Below are positions 33,509-42,522 of a stretch of DNA of 64,000 nucleotides, piece after piece. The stretch is from the NCBI GenBank assembly GCA_964392245.1, contig CAYMOX010000004.1, forward strand, positions 1-64,000, written 5' to 3'. The position numbers and the translations under genes are program-made. The stretch comes from JAAUUJ01 sp964392245. Lineage in GTDB: Bacteria; Cyanobacteriota; Cyanobacteriia; Thermostichales; Thermostichaceae. How positions within the stretch are numbered: position 1 is the first letter of the stretch; each line of letters begins with the position of its first letter. The notes below the pieces were generated by a model. It did not search any database, was not told the origin of the DNA, and was given only the letters and a program-made list of their open reading frames with translations.

Positions 33509-34543
33509 CTACCCTAGATCCAGCAGAGATCGGATTGAGATTCCGGCCCGATGTGCAGTTACTGCTCCTATCGCCTCTAAATAGGATCTTACTCTCAAGG
33601 CATTGATCCCCAGATCCTCAGGAAAAACCTGTAAAGCAGTCATATTTTCCTCAACAGCAATCAAGAGTGGGGGCCGATCTCTAGACGCTAGATGTAACAT
33701 CCCTGGACCGCCAAAAGCTGACGCCGGACTGATCACGACATCCACATTTTCAACCGTTAGATCCCCAGCTCGTGGCCGATCTTCAGCGTTGACAAATTGA
33801 GGTGCATAACTCAATCCAGCCAACACCGACGGTAAAAACGTGTAACCCACGGACTCAGCCGCAGCCCGAGGATGAACCGGAACCAATTCCCCCATCTGAA
33901 ATGCCGGGGCATGGGCCGCCGGGATCCCCAACTCCCGCACCAGCAGATGACTGATCACCGCCTCCACCCCCGCCAAAGGATCCACCCCCGCCCCCTGGTC
34001 ATACGCACTAAAATCCAGATCATCCGGAAACCGGGCCACCACTGCAATTGCCGTTGCTCCTTCCCGCATCAGCTGTTCGGCCCCCGTCAATAATGCCTCT
34101 GGATCCGCCAAGGAACCTTGACTCGTCCCGGCAGGCGTGATCAGTGTGGAAACCCCCAAAGGCCGTTCTGTCATCTGCCAGGCATGGATCTCTAATCCCA
34201 ACGTGGCCTGAGCTGCCTGGATCACCAGCAGGTGTTGGAGCTTTAGATCGGCTTCCAGGGCGGCATCCAGCAAGACTCCCACCCGGTTCTGACGCACAGG
34301 TCGCAATCCCCACATCCCTCGACAAAACTGATCCAGACCATAACCCTCCACATAGAGAGCATTGGCCATGGGCCAGAAGAGACTCGCACCGTTCAGGACG
34401 TTGGGATGCGTGATCAGCCGATCCACAGCCGCTGCCAGGGTGCGGGCCACCGGAATCGCATCTCCGGCATACCCCCCGATGCGGGCCCCAATCCCCGTGG
34501 GGATCAATAACAGGGCGGTGTAGTCAGCGTGATCAGGGATCAT
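33509..34543 (-). CDS. DUF3326 domain protein
   Basis: The 344-residue protein matches DUF3326, a family found in cyanobacteria and plants with no assigned activity: LLIPTGIGARIGGYAGDAIP at the start, then HPNVLNGASLFWPMANALYV, GVDPLAGVEAVISHLL and SPASAFGGPGMLHLA. Many Gly and Asp loops suggest an enzyme. The start ATG overlaps the open frame of the divergent helicase-like gene, so the two promoters must lie inside each other's coding region or just beside it. Confidence 0.85.
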   Translation of the reverse strand: MIPDHADYTALLLIPTGIGARIGGYAGDAIPVARTLAAAVDRLITHPNVLNGASLFWPMANALYVEGYGLDQFCRGMWGLRPVRQNRVGVLLDAALEADLKLQHLLVIQAAQATLGLEIHAWQMTERPLGVSTLITPAGTSQGSLADPEALLTGAEQLMREGATAIAVVARFPDDLDFSAYDQGAGVDPLAGVEAVISHLLVRELGIPAAHAPAFQMGELVPVHPRAAAESVGYTFLPSVLAGLSYAPQFVNAEDRPRAGDLTVENVDVVISPASAFGGPGMLHLASRDRPPLLIAVEENMTALQVFPEDLGINALRVRSYLEAIGAVTAHRAGISIRSLLDLG

Positions 34544-34585
34544 CTCGTGCCAGAATCAGGCCAGGGCATTCCCCGGGAGAACGGA

Positions 34586-36562
34586 ATGAAAGGTGAAGCG
34601 ATCATTGGCTTGGCGGGCAGTGGGCTGACGGAATCCTGCTTGCAACGCTATCACACCCTACTTCAGAATCATCCCCCCGAGCGGATCCAGGTGTTGGTGC
34701 GCAGTCAACGACAGGGAGAACAGTTCTTTCAACGACTGCAGGCTCTGGACCCTAGCCTGATCGGTCCGCTGCGGATCGAAACCTTTCTGGGGTTTGCCAA
34801 CCGTTGTCTCTATGAATTCTGGCCCCAGGTGCGCCGCCGCCATCCCCAGATCCCGGAAAGCTTTGGACCCACGGTATTGCAGAAAGATCTCACCCAACAG
34901 GTTCTCATGGAAACCTGTAGCCTCTGCCCCCGCCATGCCCCCATCTTTGATCACAAAGGTCTGAAACCTTACCAGGTGTGGGATCAGATCAGCAGTGCTG
35001 CCTACATCGCCGGGTCCGCTGCCATTCCTCCCCCGCAGATCAGTCCGCGATTGGTACAGGCCTGGCCGGATGTCAGCGATCATCGCAAAGTCGATCAACT
35101 GGGGCATGTGAGTTGTTGCGTGGATCGGCTCTACAGCGCCTGCCTGGATCTGGCCAGCTTTGACTTTGGCACTCTATTGCTGCTGTTTGATGAGGTGATC
35201 CTGGACTTACCCGAGTTCTGGCAGGAGCTGGATCATTTAATCGTGGATCAGGCCGAGGAAAGTTATGGCGTGGCCCTGCGCTTCTATAACAAAGCCGGTG
35301 CCCAGCTGCAAAGTGTTTATCTGGCCTACACGATCGGGGGGGGGCTCTCCTTTACAGGGGTTCCGGATGCAGTGGCCACCTGGATTGCCGATCACTGTAC
35401 CAGCCACTATCTGGAGCAAACCCACAAAAGTGCTCCGGCCCTGACTCAGCTGGGAATCCAAGTGGCGGAACGAATAGATCCTCAGTTTCGGCTTCCCTTT
35501 ACCCTTCCCCCAGGTTCAGATCCGTACCCCCTGGAAATTTTGGAGGGAGAAACCCAATTGGAGGCCGCAGAACAAATGTTGGGGACCGTGGAGAAGTTGC
35601 GGCAAGAGGGGGTGGCGACATCAGAGATCGGGATCTTGACCCCTGCCCTTGATACAGGTCTAGCCCTGTTGATCCAGAAGCGCATGGGAGAGGCTGTCAC
35701 GGTGGTGCGTCCGTTTCCGGCTTTGATCAAATACCCACTGGCTCGCACCTTTCTCACCGCTGCCCAGATTGCTCATCCCCACTGGGGACTTTTTCCCTCC
35801 CTGAGTGAAGGCAGGTTGATGCTGGAGATCTTTTTAGGCATGGATCCGATCCGGGCTCAGCTGCTGGGGGAAGATGCCATGGATTTCAATGCCAGGTCCC
35901 TTCGACCTGCAGACTCAGTGGCCTACCCGGAGCGGATTGGGTTTGCCAGCCTGGAACGCTACCAGTCTCTGGTCAGCTGGCTCCAGCAATATCAGTCCCT
36001 TTCTCCCCTGCCTCTGGATCAGTTCTGGAGTTTGCTCTATGCCCAGCAACTCTTGCCGCTTCTCACCAGTTCCGACGATCAATCCCTGGTTGAAACCCTG
36101 GTCGATACCGCTCGCCGGTTTCTCCTCACCTTTCCGCAACGCTCCGGTCGAGAGGTGATTGACATGATCCAGACGGGGCAAACCCCCAGCCGCGGCCAGT
36201 TTGAACCTGACTACAGCCGTACTGCGGTGCTGGCCAAGCCCATTGACTTTATTAATCTCAGTCTTAGCCGGAATTTCCTTTTTCTATTTGATATCACCAG
36301 TCCTCTCTGGTCACGCACCCTCTGGCGTCCCCTCTATAATCCTGAAGTGCTCAGTCCCCAGTGGGATCACCAGCCTTTTGGGGAATTTCAAGATCAACAG
36401 GTGAAGCGGCGACTCCTGGCTCGCGTGTTATTAAACCTCTGCTGTCGAACTCACCAGAAGATCTGGATCGTGCGCTCAGCATTTAATTTTCGTGGGGAAG
36501 ATAATACTGGATTGCTGGACCAAGAGATCTTGAGTGTTATGGCGTACATAGACAACGCTTAA
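34586..36562 (+). CDS. Degenerate superfamily-1 (UvrD-like) helicase homologue
   Basis: From the ATG at 34586 (GGGAGA six bases before) the protein is 658 residues. Layout follows UvrD/Rep helicases, but the ATP site is altered: Walker A reads GLAGSGLTES, with Leu replacing the essential Lys, and the DEAD-like box reads HLIVDQAEES instead of VDE-x-QD. The region that normally reads GD-x-QSIY-x-F-x-GA is YTIGGGLSFTG. ATP hydrolysis is therefore unlikely. The reading frame is long and intact, so a structural or regulatory role is more likely than recent decay. A frame extension to 34529 overlaps DUF3326. Confidence 0.68.
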   Translation: MKGEAIIGLAGSGLTESCLQRYHTLLQNHPPERIQVLVRSQRQGEQFFQRLQALDPSLIGPLRIETFLGFANRCLYEFWPQVRRRHPQIPESFGPTVLQKDLTQQVLMETCSLCPRHAPIFDHKGLKPYQVWDQISSAAYIAGSAAIPPPQISPRLVQAWPDVSDHRKVDQLGHVSCCVDRLYSACLDLASFDFGTLLLLFDEVILDLPEFWQELDHLIVDQAEESYGVALRFYNKAGAQLQSVYLAYTIGGGLSFTGVPDAVATWIADHCTSHYLEQTHKSAPALTQLGIQVAERIDPQFRLPFTLPPGSDPYPLEILEGETQLEAAEQMLGTVEKLRQEGVATSEIGILTPALDTGLALLIQKRMGEAVTVVRPFPALIKYPLARTFLTAAQIAHPHWGLFPSLSEGRLMLEIFLGMDPIRAQLLGEDAMDFNARSLRPADSVAYPERIGFASLERYQSLVSWLQQYQSLSPLPLDQFWSLLYAQQLLPLLTSSDDQSLVETLVDTARRFLLTFPQRSGREVIDMIQTGQTPSRGQFEPDYSRTAVLAKPIDFINLSLSRNFLFLFDITSPLWSRTLWRPLYNPEVLSPQWDHQPFGEFQDQQVKRRLLARVLLNLCCRTHQKIWIVRSAFNFRGEDNTGLLDQEILSVMAYIDNA

Positions 36563-36597
36563 GCCAGCAGCCAGTTGCAGATCGTTGCTAACCTTAA

Positions 36598-37002
36598 CTA
36601 CAGCTCACTGGCAAACTTGGGAATAGGTAGTAATTGGTCGAGATCATCAAAAGCATCGGGCTGCTGCTTGGGTAAGTAGACCAAAACGGTTTTCTCATCA
36701 GGATCAATGAGCCAGCCCATTTGCGTTCCGTAGTTCAGACAGTGAAGCATGTTTTTAGTCACTTTTGTCTGACTTTGCTCTGGGGATAAGATTTCAATTG
36801 TCCAGTCTGGTGCTGCTGAGAAGGTATTTGCAATTTCTCCATTCGGATCCCGAGGAATCCTTTTCCATCTAAAAACAGATGTGTCAGGGACAATGGAACG
36901 GTTGCCAAATGTGCACCGTAACTCCGAAAAAGACCGAGCAGTTTGCCCAGGCTTCAGAGCCATGTTGATCGCGTGAGCAAAAGCCTTGATTGGCCAGCTC
37001 AT
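36598..37002 (-). pseudogene. Truncated Uma2-family protein
   Basis: The frame has the Uma2/DUF820 core: SELRCTFGNRSIVPDTSVFRW (first Asp; 20 residues of it are ELRCTFGNRSIVPDTSVFRW), APDWTIEILSPEQSQ and MGWLIDPDEKTVLVY. Compared with intact relatives the first ~50 residues are missing, and the end stops at PIPKFASEL, where others continue for ~15 residues. The nuclease residues themselves remain. It sits next to transposase debris. Confidence 0.6.
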
Positions 37003-37219
37003 ATCTTGCAGTAACTGATTTGAATATCCAGCCCGTGTTGTGGAGCTAGGGGTCGTAATCGCTCTATGTCATGGATCAAGAGGGTGAGAGTTACCAGTGG
37101 AAAGAAGTGCTCTAGTGTCGCTGCTGCTGCTATTCCCCAGTCTGGAATTGTTCTCATCTCCAGCAGTAAACATCCTCACATGGCCAACGTTTCCCCCACC
37201 ACAGGAGTGTGCTGTCTTT

Positions 37220-37995
37220 GAGTCAGCGTGTACACAGCACGAAACGCTTGAGCATCCAACGTCGGATTGTCTCAGCCAGTACCAGGCTACCCACACCCAC
37301 TGATCCCAACCCTTTAACTTCACCTGGGATCCGTGGTGGGCTAAGTGATTGAGATAGCGACCATCCCGGAGACATCGCCGTTTGCTCGCTCCCACCAGGG
37401 TATGCAGACCTAATCGTCCTCCGGACGACCCAGAGGGTCAACGTCGTACTCCCTCTAGGAATTCGATACTGCCATTCTCGTAGCGGTGCGTAGCACTTAT
37501 GCAGAATCCGCCAGGATCATCACCTCAAAATGCGTGGTCAAGGATTGGGGGAGAGTCCGCAACAGCCGCAAAGCCAACTGCACCGGAGTCGTGGTGCCAC
37601 GGCCACGGTAGATGCGGAATCCCCAGGGACAACGCCACACTTCCACCACCAGGTAAAGAATGACCACCTGCAAGCCGCGTTTGCCATGAAAGACTCGCAC
37701 CAAGTTAGGCAGAGCCGTTTTGAACTTACCGGACTTTTTTTAAACAGGTGAGGTCAAGGATCACTTGTAGATGAGGGCGGCAGCCCCAAGGACGGGGCGT
37801 CAATATCTGTTCAAGGAGATGGTTGCAGACCGAGCGGATCAGTTGCCGAATCGGCCAAGAGTAATGGTTGAGGAAGCGGCTCAAGGCAGATGGGAACTTG
37901 GTTGTCGAGTGTTGAGGTAGAGGATAGCCGCGAGCTTGCAGGAACAAACCGAGCAGGGCTTGGAGGTTATCACGCTGATAATCGGTGGGCATCAA
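37220..37995 (-). pseudogene. Inactivated DDE-type transposase
   Basis: Three to four frames in order give one transposase: STTKFPSALSRFLNHYSW (from 37995), RVFHGKRGLQVVILYLVVEV then HFEVMILADSA (to ~37497), QVKLKGWDQWVWVAWYWL and finally RWMLKRFVLCTR (~37230). This order matches cyanobacterial transposases of the IS701/IS4 supergroup. Frameshifts occur near 37715, 37470 and 37270, and the C-terminus is absent. No terminal inverted repeats were recognised. Confidence 0.65.
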
Positions 37996-38221
37996 GCTGT
38001 TGGCTTAGCCTGCCATAGGCAAGGAGTAAGGCGACAAGCGCTTGGGCCTGTTACGCCCTTGGCAGGCTCCGCCAACGTGAAGCGTCCCGAAGGGAGGCAG
38101 AATATCTGGCATGGGGGTTGGTGTTCAGAGAAGTAGTGTTCGCGCCAGCGGCGACTTGTCGCATCCCTGTTCTGCCAGTCCCCTACCCTTTGGTGCAAGA
38201 TGTCAGCCAGGTGATCTGAGT
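37996..38221. other. Spacer between transposase remnant and TGT-like gene
   Basis: No gene is supported. It contains GC-rich short inverted sequences (for example around 38030-38090, with AAGCG and CGTTACGCCCTTGGCAGGC). It may include the former upstream end of the insertion sequence. Confidence 0.3.
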
Positions 38222-39337
38222 TTAGCTCGTTGCTGTTCTTAGCTCCTGTAATCTTTTCATCAGCTGTGACATAAAACGGAGGTTGTGAATAGTAGCTAAT
38301 CTGGCAGCGAGATGATCATTGAGATGAAATAAGTGCCGGATATATGCCAGAGTGTAGTGCCTGCAGCAAAGGGCATCACAGTAGGGGGAAATCGGCTGGC
38401 TAGCCTTGATAAATTTTTCATCCTGAACATAAACATAGTCAAAGAAGGGATCCCCCGAGAAGTCCAGATCTTGGGGAGGGGCATGAAAACGGTAGAGCCT
38501 TCCTTGACGAGCATCACGGGTGGGTAAAGAACAATCAAACAGGTCGTACCCCAGTTGCGAACAGGTCACCACACTGGCAGGATGCCCCACTCCGAGGGCG
38601 TGCAGGGGAAACTGGCGGGGGATCAACTGCCGAGTAAACTCCAGCATCTCTGTTAACAACTGTCCCTGTTGATCCAACGGCCACCCCCCAAAACCATAAC
38701 CATCGAAGCCGATCTCCAGGAGTGCCTCAGCACAGATACGTCTCAACCCTGCGGATCCCCCCCCCTGGATGATCCCGAATAACAAGGGACGCTGCTGAGA
38801 ATCCAGCTGTTTTTGTTCGAGCAAACGCACAAATTCAGCCTTACACCGCTTTCCCCATTCCACCGTTCGCCGCACCGACTCTTCTTGATTGGCGTCTGTA
38901 TCCTCCGCGTGGGTGCAATCATCTAGGCAAAACAGAATATCACTGCCATAACTCATCTGGAGCTGAATCGTCTTTTCCGGTGTTAGCAAAATCTTGCGCT
39001 GTTGATCCTTTTCAGGACGAAATAAAAGCCCCCGTTGACTGATGCTGCCGTACTTGGGATTTTGTCGGATCAGTGAATAGGCTTGAAATCCACCCGAATC
39101 TGTTGCGATCACTCCCTCCCAGCCCGCCAGCCGGTGTAGTCCCCCCAGGGCTTGAATCGTGGTGGATCCCGGTTTTTGCATGAGATGAAAGGTATTCATA
39201 ACCAGTGCCTGAATCCCACACTGCTGCAGATCCTGACTGTCCAGCGCCCGCACCACGCCCCAGGTGGCATCTGGCAAAAATGTGGGCAAGGTCAAATCAC
39301 CGTGGGGAAGCCCCAGACTCAGATGTGGGGAAAACAT
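38222..39337 (-). CDS. tRNA-guanine transglycosylase family protein
   Basis: TGT enzymes exchange guanine-34 of certain tRNAs for a queuosine precursor. Typical blocks are present: TDSGGFQAYSL, RGLLFRPEKD, FGIIQGG, GYGFGGWPL, LGVGHPASVV and FDCSLPTRDARQGRLY (containing the catalytic Asp region). The zinc site is changed: the canonical C-x-C-x2-C reads C-D-A-L-C-C (residues just before RHYTLAYIRHLF), so one Cys ligand is Ala with a Cys two places on. The open frame starts at a TTG (39361); the ATG at 39337 is used. It may be a functional variant or a paralogue of Tgt. Confidence 0.75.
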   Translation of the reverse strand: MFSPHLSLGLPHGDLTLPTFLPDATWGVVRALDSQDLQQCGIQALVMNTFHLMQKPGSTTIQALGGLHRLAGWEGVIATDSGGFQAYSLIRQNPKYGSISQRGLLFRPEKDQQRKILLTPEKTIQLQMSYGSDILFCLDDCTHAEDTDANQEESVRRTVEWGKRCKAEFVRLLEQKQLDSQQRPLLFGIIQGGGSAGLRRICAEALLEIGFDGYGFGGWPLDQQGQLLTEMLEFTRQLIPRQFPLHALGVGHPASVVTCSQLGYDLFDCSLPTRDARQGRLYRFHAPPQDLDFSGDPFFDYVYVQDEKFIKASQPISPYCDALCCRHYTLAYIRHLFHLNDHLAARLATIHNLRFMSQLMKRLQELRTATS

Positions 39338-39364
39338 AGGAGGCTGTTGATGCAGATTCAAGGA

Positions 39365-41017
39365 TCACTCGTGGGGTAGGTTCTGGAGCCAGGTTTCCAG
39401 TTCATTAAAGCGAAAATTTGAGACCAGACTATCCAGTTGATCCGCCAGGTCAGGATCATGCTCTCGTAAGCCCGAGATGAGTTGTTGCATTCCTTCTGTG
39501 TCTAAACTCACCACTGCCATTTGAAATTGTTCCCGCCAGAGCGGCGGCGGCGGAGAAGCGTTCATTAACAGCGGGATCGGTGGGGTGAATTGGGGGATCT
39601 CGTAGATAAATTCCATGCCCATCTGCTCCTGGAGATGTTGGAACAGGATATCTTCCCGCACAGGCTTGGTAATAATGTCATCACACCCCGCTTCCAGAAT
39701 GGCGGCCTGTTGTTCCCGAAAGGCACTGGCGGTCATTGCAATGATCTTGGGCGCCGCAGCCCCTCCCCGATGCTTAATTTCTCGCGTTGCTTCATAGCCA
39801 TCCATCACCGGCATTCTCATGTCCATGAGGATGAGATGAGGTGACCAGGTTTCCCAGAGTGCAACTGCTTCCCGGCCATTGCAGGCCACCTGAGTTTCAA
39901 TGCCGATCAGGGTCAACCACTGCACCAATAACTCTCCATCCTCCCGGATATCATCTGCGATTAGGATCCGGTACCTGGGCTGATGCGGAGCCAGTCCCAT
40001 CACCTTTAACTGGTGCAGGTCTGAGATCATCACCTCCGTAGGTTCTACTGGTAGAGTAAAACTGAACTTCGATCCCTGCCCAACTGAACTTGTGACCTGC
40101 ATGTCTCCACCCATCATATGGACGATCTGGTAGCTGATGGCCAGTCCTAGTCCCGAGCCCCCGGCCTTGACCCCGCTGCTGGTTTGGACAAAAGGTTGAA
40201 AAAGTTTGCTGATCTCTTCTGCAGAAATACCAATACCTGTGTCAGAAACTTCAAATTTTAGGGTTTGGGGAGCAACCCAGCGAACCTGTAAAGCGATCTG
40301 ACCTGAAGGCGTAAATTTAACAGCATTACTTAAAAGATTTAACAACACCTGTCGCAGCTTACCTGCATCGGTTTGGATTTGAGACGGCAACTCAGGATCC
40401 AATTTGAATTCTAACTGCAGACCCCGAGCCTCAGTCCGCACCCGCATCAGGGCTTCCAGATCCATCAATAATCCCAACAAACTCACAGGTTCCAGGCTGA
40501 GGCTCAACTGCCCGGCTTCGATGCGCGACATTTCCAGAACATCATTGATCAGATTCAGCAGGTGTTCACCGGAACGGTTGATGGTGGTGATCCACTCCTG
40601 TTGAACTGGGGTCAGGGCTGGATCTCGCATTAGCAATTGGGTGAACCCCAAAATAGCATTCAGGGGGGTGCGTAATTCGTGGCTCATGAAGGCCAGAAAC
40701 CGACTTTTCGACTGGCTGGCAGTCAGGGCAAGATCTTCGACCAGATCCCCGTGTTGCACCGCTGTATCCAGAATGATCTGCAGATCTCCATAATCCTGGG
40801 CCAGTTGCTTGGCTTTGGCGTAGAGATCCGCCATGATCAGATCCGCATGTTCAGTGGCAACCTCCAGTTGGATTTCCAGATCCGTTTTGTCCTGACTTAG
40901 CTCAAGGATGCGGAGGCGATAGCGATCCAGTTCTGCTTCCAGAGCAGCTTTTTGCTTCTGCAGGGTGAGGATTTCTTGCTGCAGCTGTGGAATTAAGGGC
41001 GTGGTGTCGGAGGACAT
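39365..41017 (-). CDS. Hybrid sensor histidine kinase/response regulator
   Basis: 550 residues: coiled coil (~10-100), HisKA with phospho-acceptor H113 in FLAFMSHELRTPLNAI, HATPase with N-box and G-boxes (VLLNLLSNAVKFT; DTGIGI; GGSGLGLAIS), a receiver domain (~345-465) with HLILMDMRMPVMDGYE and the Lys of ITKPV, and a ~90-residue tail. No membrane segment is present, so it is cytoplasmic. It lies downstream of a STAS-like gene and an ATPase-like gene on the same strand, suggesting one signalling unit. Confidence 0.93.
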   Translation of the reverse strand: MSSDTTPLIPQLQQEILTLQKQKAALEAELDRYRLRILELSQDKTDLEIQLEVATEHADLIMADLYAKAKQLAQDYGDLQIILDTAVQHGDLVEDLALTASQSKSRFLAFMSHELRTPLNAILGFTQLLMRDPALTPVQQEWITTINRSGEHLLNLINDVLEMSRIEAGQLSLSLEPVSLLGLLMDLEALMRVRTEARGLQLEFKLDPELPSQIQTDAGKLRQVLLNLLSNAVKFTPSGQIALQVRWVAPQTLKFEVSDTGIGISAEEISKLFQPFVQTSSGVKAGGSGLGLAISYQIVHMMGGDMQVTSSVGQGSKFSFTLPVEPTEVMISDLHQLKVMGLAPHQPRYRILIADDIREDGELLVQWLTLIGIETQVACNGREAVALWETWSPHLILMDMRMPVMDGYEATREIKHRGGAAAPKIIAMTASAFREQQAAILEAGCDDIITKPVREDILFQHLQEQMGMEFIYEIPQFTPPIPLLMNASPPPPLWREQFQMAVVSLDTEGMQQLISGLREHDPDLADQLDSLVSNFRFNELETWLQNLPHE

Positions 41018-41048
41018 TGGGACTTAAGCCTGTTGAGAGGTCATGACC

Positions 41049-41417
41049 TTATTCCACGTCCTCAATTTCCAGAACTAGACTGGGCATCAAACGCTGTAGA
41101 TTTTTGAGGGATTTACTTTGCCAGGGAATTTGTCGGGATCCCCGCACCTGAATCACCTGCTGCTTTTGCCTCATTTTAATGACAAACTTCGAGAGCATGT
41201 TAATGCCGGAGCTATTCAGAAAATCAAGTTTCCGTAAATCGAGAGTTAGATTCTCAGGATGCTGCAGAGACACCTCGTGAAGCAAGTCAGCAATAGGGGC
41301 GTACTCCTCAGAACCTGCGAGTCGCAACGATCCCTGAAAGATCACTGCACTGCGATCCGGCTCGTACCAGATGTGATGATTGTCAGCCTTAATTTCCATC
41401 GTTGTCCTGGTGTCCAT
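41049..41417 (-). CDS. STAS-like anti-sigma-factor-antagonist-type protein
   Basis: The 122-residue protein contains NLTLDLRKLDFLNSSGINML, the STAS signature in which a Ser of N-S-S-G is the usual phosphorylation site. STAS proteins of this type switch partners with GHKL-type kinases. It sits between the ATPase-like gene (7 bases upstream) and the hybrid kinase, so it is likely the switch component of that set. Confidence 0.75.
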   Translation of the reverse strand: MDTRTTMEIKADNHHIWYEPDRSAVIFQGSLRLAGSEEYAPIADLLHEVSLQHPENLTLDLRKLDFLNSSGINMLSKFVIKMRQKQQVIQVRGSRQIPWQSKSLKNLQRLMPSLVLEIEDVE

Positions 41418-41424
41418 CTTTGCT

Positions 41425-42114
41425 CTACAGAGATTCCACAGTTAGATCGACTAAGGTTTTTACCGCTATCTTTTCTGGTTCATGGGGATCTGGCTCAAAC
41501 AACCAACCCAGTTTGACTTGATAATCATTGAGCATGGTCAGGAACCCAATTCCAGACCGAATCTCCTCCTCGTCGGAGGCAGAGGCATTGGCTTCTAGCT
41601 GCTGCAAATAGAGTTCAGTCGGATCAGAATTGAGAAGCTCCTCAATAATCGCCTGGTAATCATTCACCCCCTGATGATTCAGCGTATTGGTGGCATGAAA
41701 AACCAACCTTTCTTGATGCAGAAAGAGCCCCACCGTGATTGCCTGCTCCGAAGTGTAGTCATGAAATTTCATCGCATTCTCGATCAGTTCGTTGGCAATA
41801 AAACTCACAGCACTGCGGACATCAGAGTTGTCAGCTGGGAAAAAAGTTGAGGTGTAGTCTGCCATAAAGTCGGCAGAAATACCGTTATTCCGCCATCGTT
41901 CCTTCAGGGGGACCGAACTGGGAGAGAATCTAATAATCAGATACTCGTTCGTTTTTAAGAGATCGCCTTGATAGACTCCGAAAACTTGAGCCATATGTTT
42001 TTTGTGAGTATCCCACATAGTTTTATCACCTTTTGCGATCCCTGGCACATCACGCCCAAGCAGCGACAGGGGCTGGTCTTGGAATTCTGAAGACCGCAGT
42101 CGGATTGTGGTCAT
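41425..42114 (-). CDS. GHKL-type ATPase-like partner (DUF6272-like)
   Basis: Start chosen at the ATG 42114 (an upstream in-frame TTG extends it to 42153), giving 229 residues. SFIANELIENAMKFHDYTSE matches the N-box of GHKL ATPases, and IRSGIGFLTMLNDYQ is where a G-box would be. It resembles cyanobacterial proteins encoded beside STAS and kinase genes. A role as anti-sigma-like kinase or binder for the neighbouring STAS protein is inferred. Confidence 0.6.
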   Translation of the reverse strand: MTTIRLRSSEFQDQPLSLLGRDVPGIAKGDKTMWDTHKKHMAQVFGVYQGDLLKTNEYLIIRFSPSSVPLKERWRNNGISADFMADYTSTFFPADNSDVRSAVSFIANELIENAMKFHDYTSEQAITVGLFLHQERLVFHATNTLNHQGVNDYQAIIEELLNSDPTELYLQQLEANASASDEEEIRSGIGFLTMLNDYQVKLGWLFEPDPHEPEKIAVKTLVDLTVESL

Positions 42115-42237
42115 GAATACCTGTTTCCCTACTGATTTTTGTCCAGGCCGCAAGAGGGGGCGTATTAAATCTTCATAAAGAGTGACAGGATGACCCGTTT
42201 CAGGAGAATATTAAATCATCATTAAGATTCTGGGGGC

Positions 42238-42522
42238 ATGCCCATGTCTTACACACTTGGCTTTGAAAGGCGGGCTGTCCAGGTGCCATCCAAGGCAATT
42301 GCAGCAGCGACTCAGGCCCTTTGGCGCCTGGGGGTGTCGGCATCCTTTCAGGGTGATGGTGACCTGACCGCACTCATTCGCCTAGGTTCCCCAGGGATCC
42401 AGGATCGCATTGCTGTCCTGCAGGTGGAGTTGTGTTACTCCCGAAATCGTCAAGAGCAGGAACAGTGGCTGCACATGTGCTGGTTATTGCCAGCGGCAGT
42501 GGAACAAACTGCAATTGCCTAG
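42238..42522 (+). CDS. Small hypothetical protein upstream of the exonuclease
   Basis: 94 residues (MSYTLGFERRAVQVPSKAIA from the second Met, then RIAVLQVELCYSRNRQEQEQ). It is co-directional with, and overlaps, the exonuclease gene. Composition is ordinary and the family was not recognised. Confidence 0.5.
   Translation: MPMSYTLGFERRAVQVPSKAIAAATQALWRLGVSASFQGDGDLTALIRLGSPGIQDRIAVLQVELCYSRNRQEQEQWLHMCWLLPAAVEQTAIA

Noticed and set aside
33509..34543. DUF3326 plus-strand frames (33603-33800, 33872-34093)
   Set aside because: They are shadows of the DUF3326 gene with no start signals or motifs.
37069..37395. Separate small gene with MGASKRRCLRDGRYL
   Set aside because: Its middle aligns in order with the transposase remnant, so it is one piece of that pseudogene.
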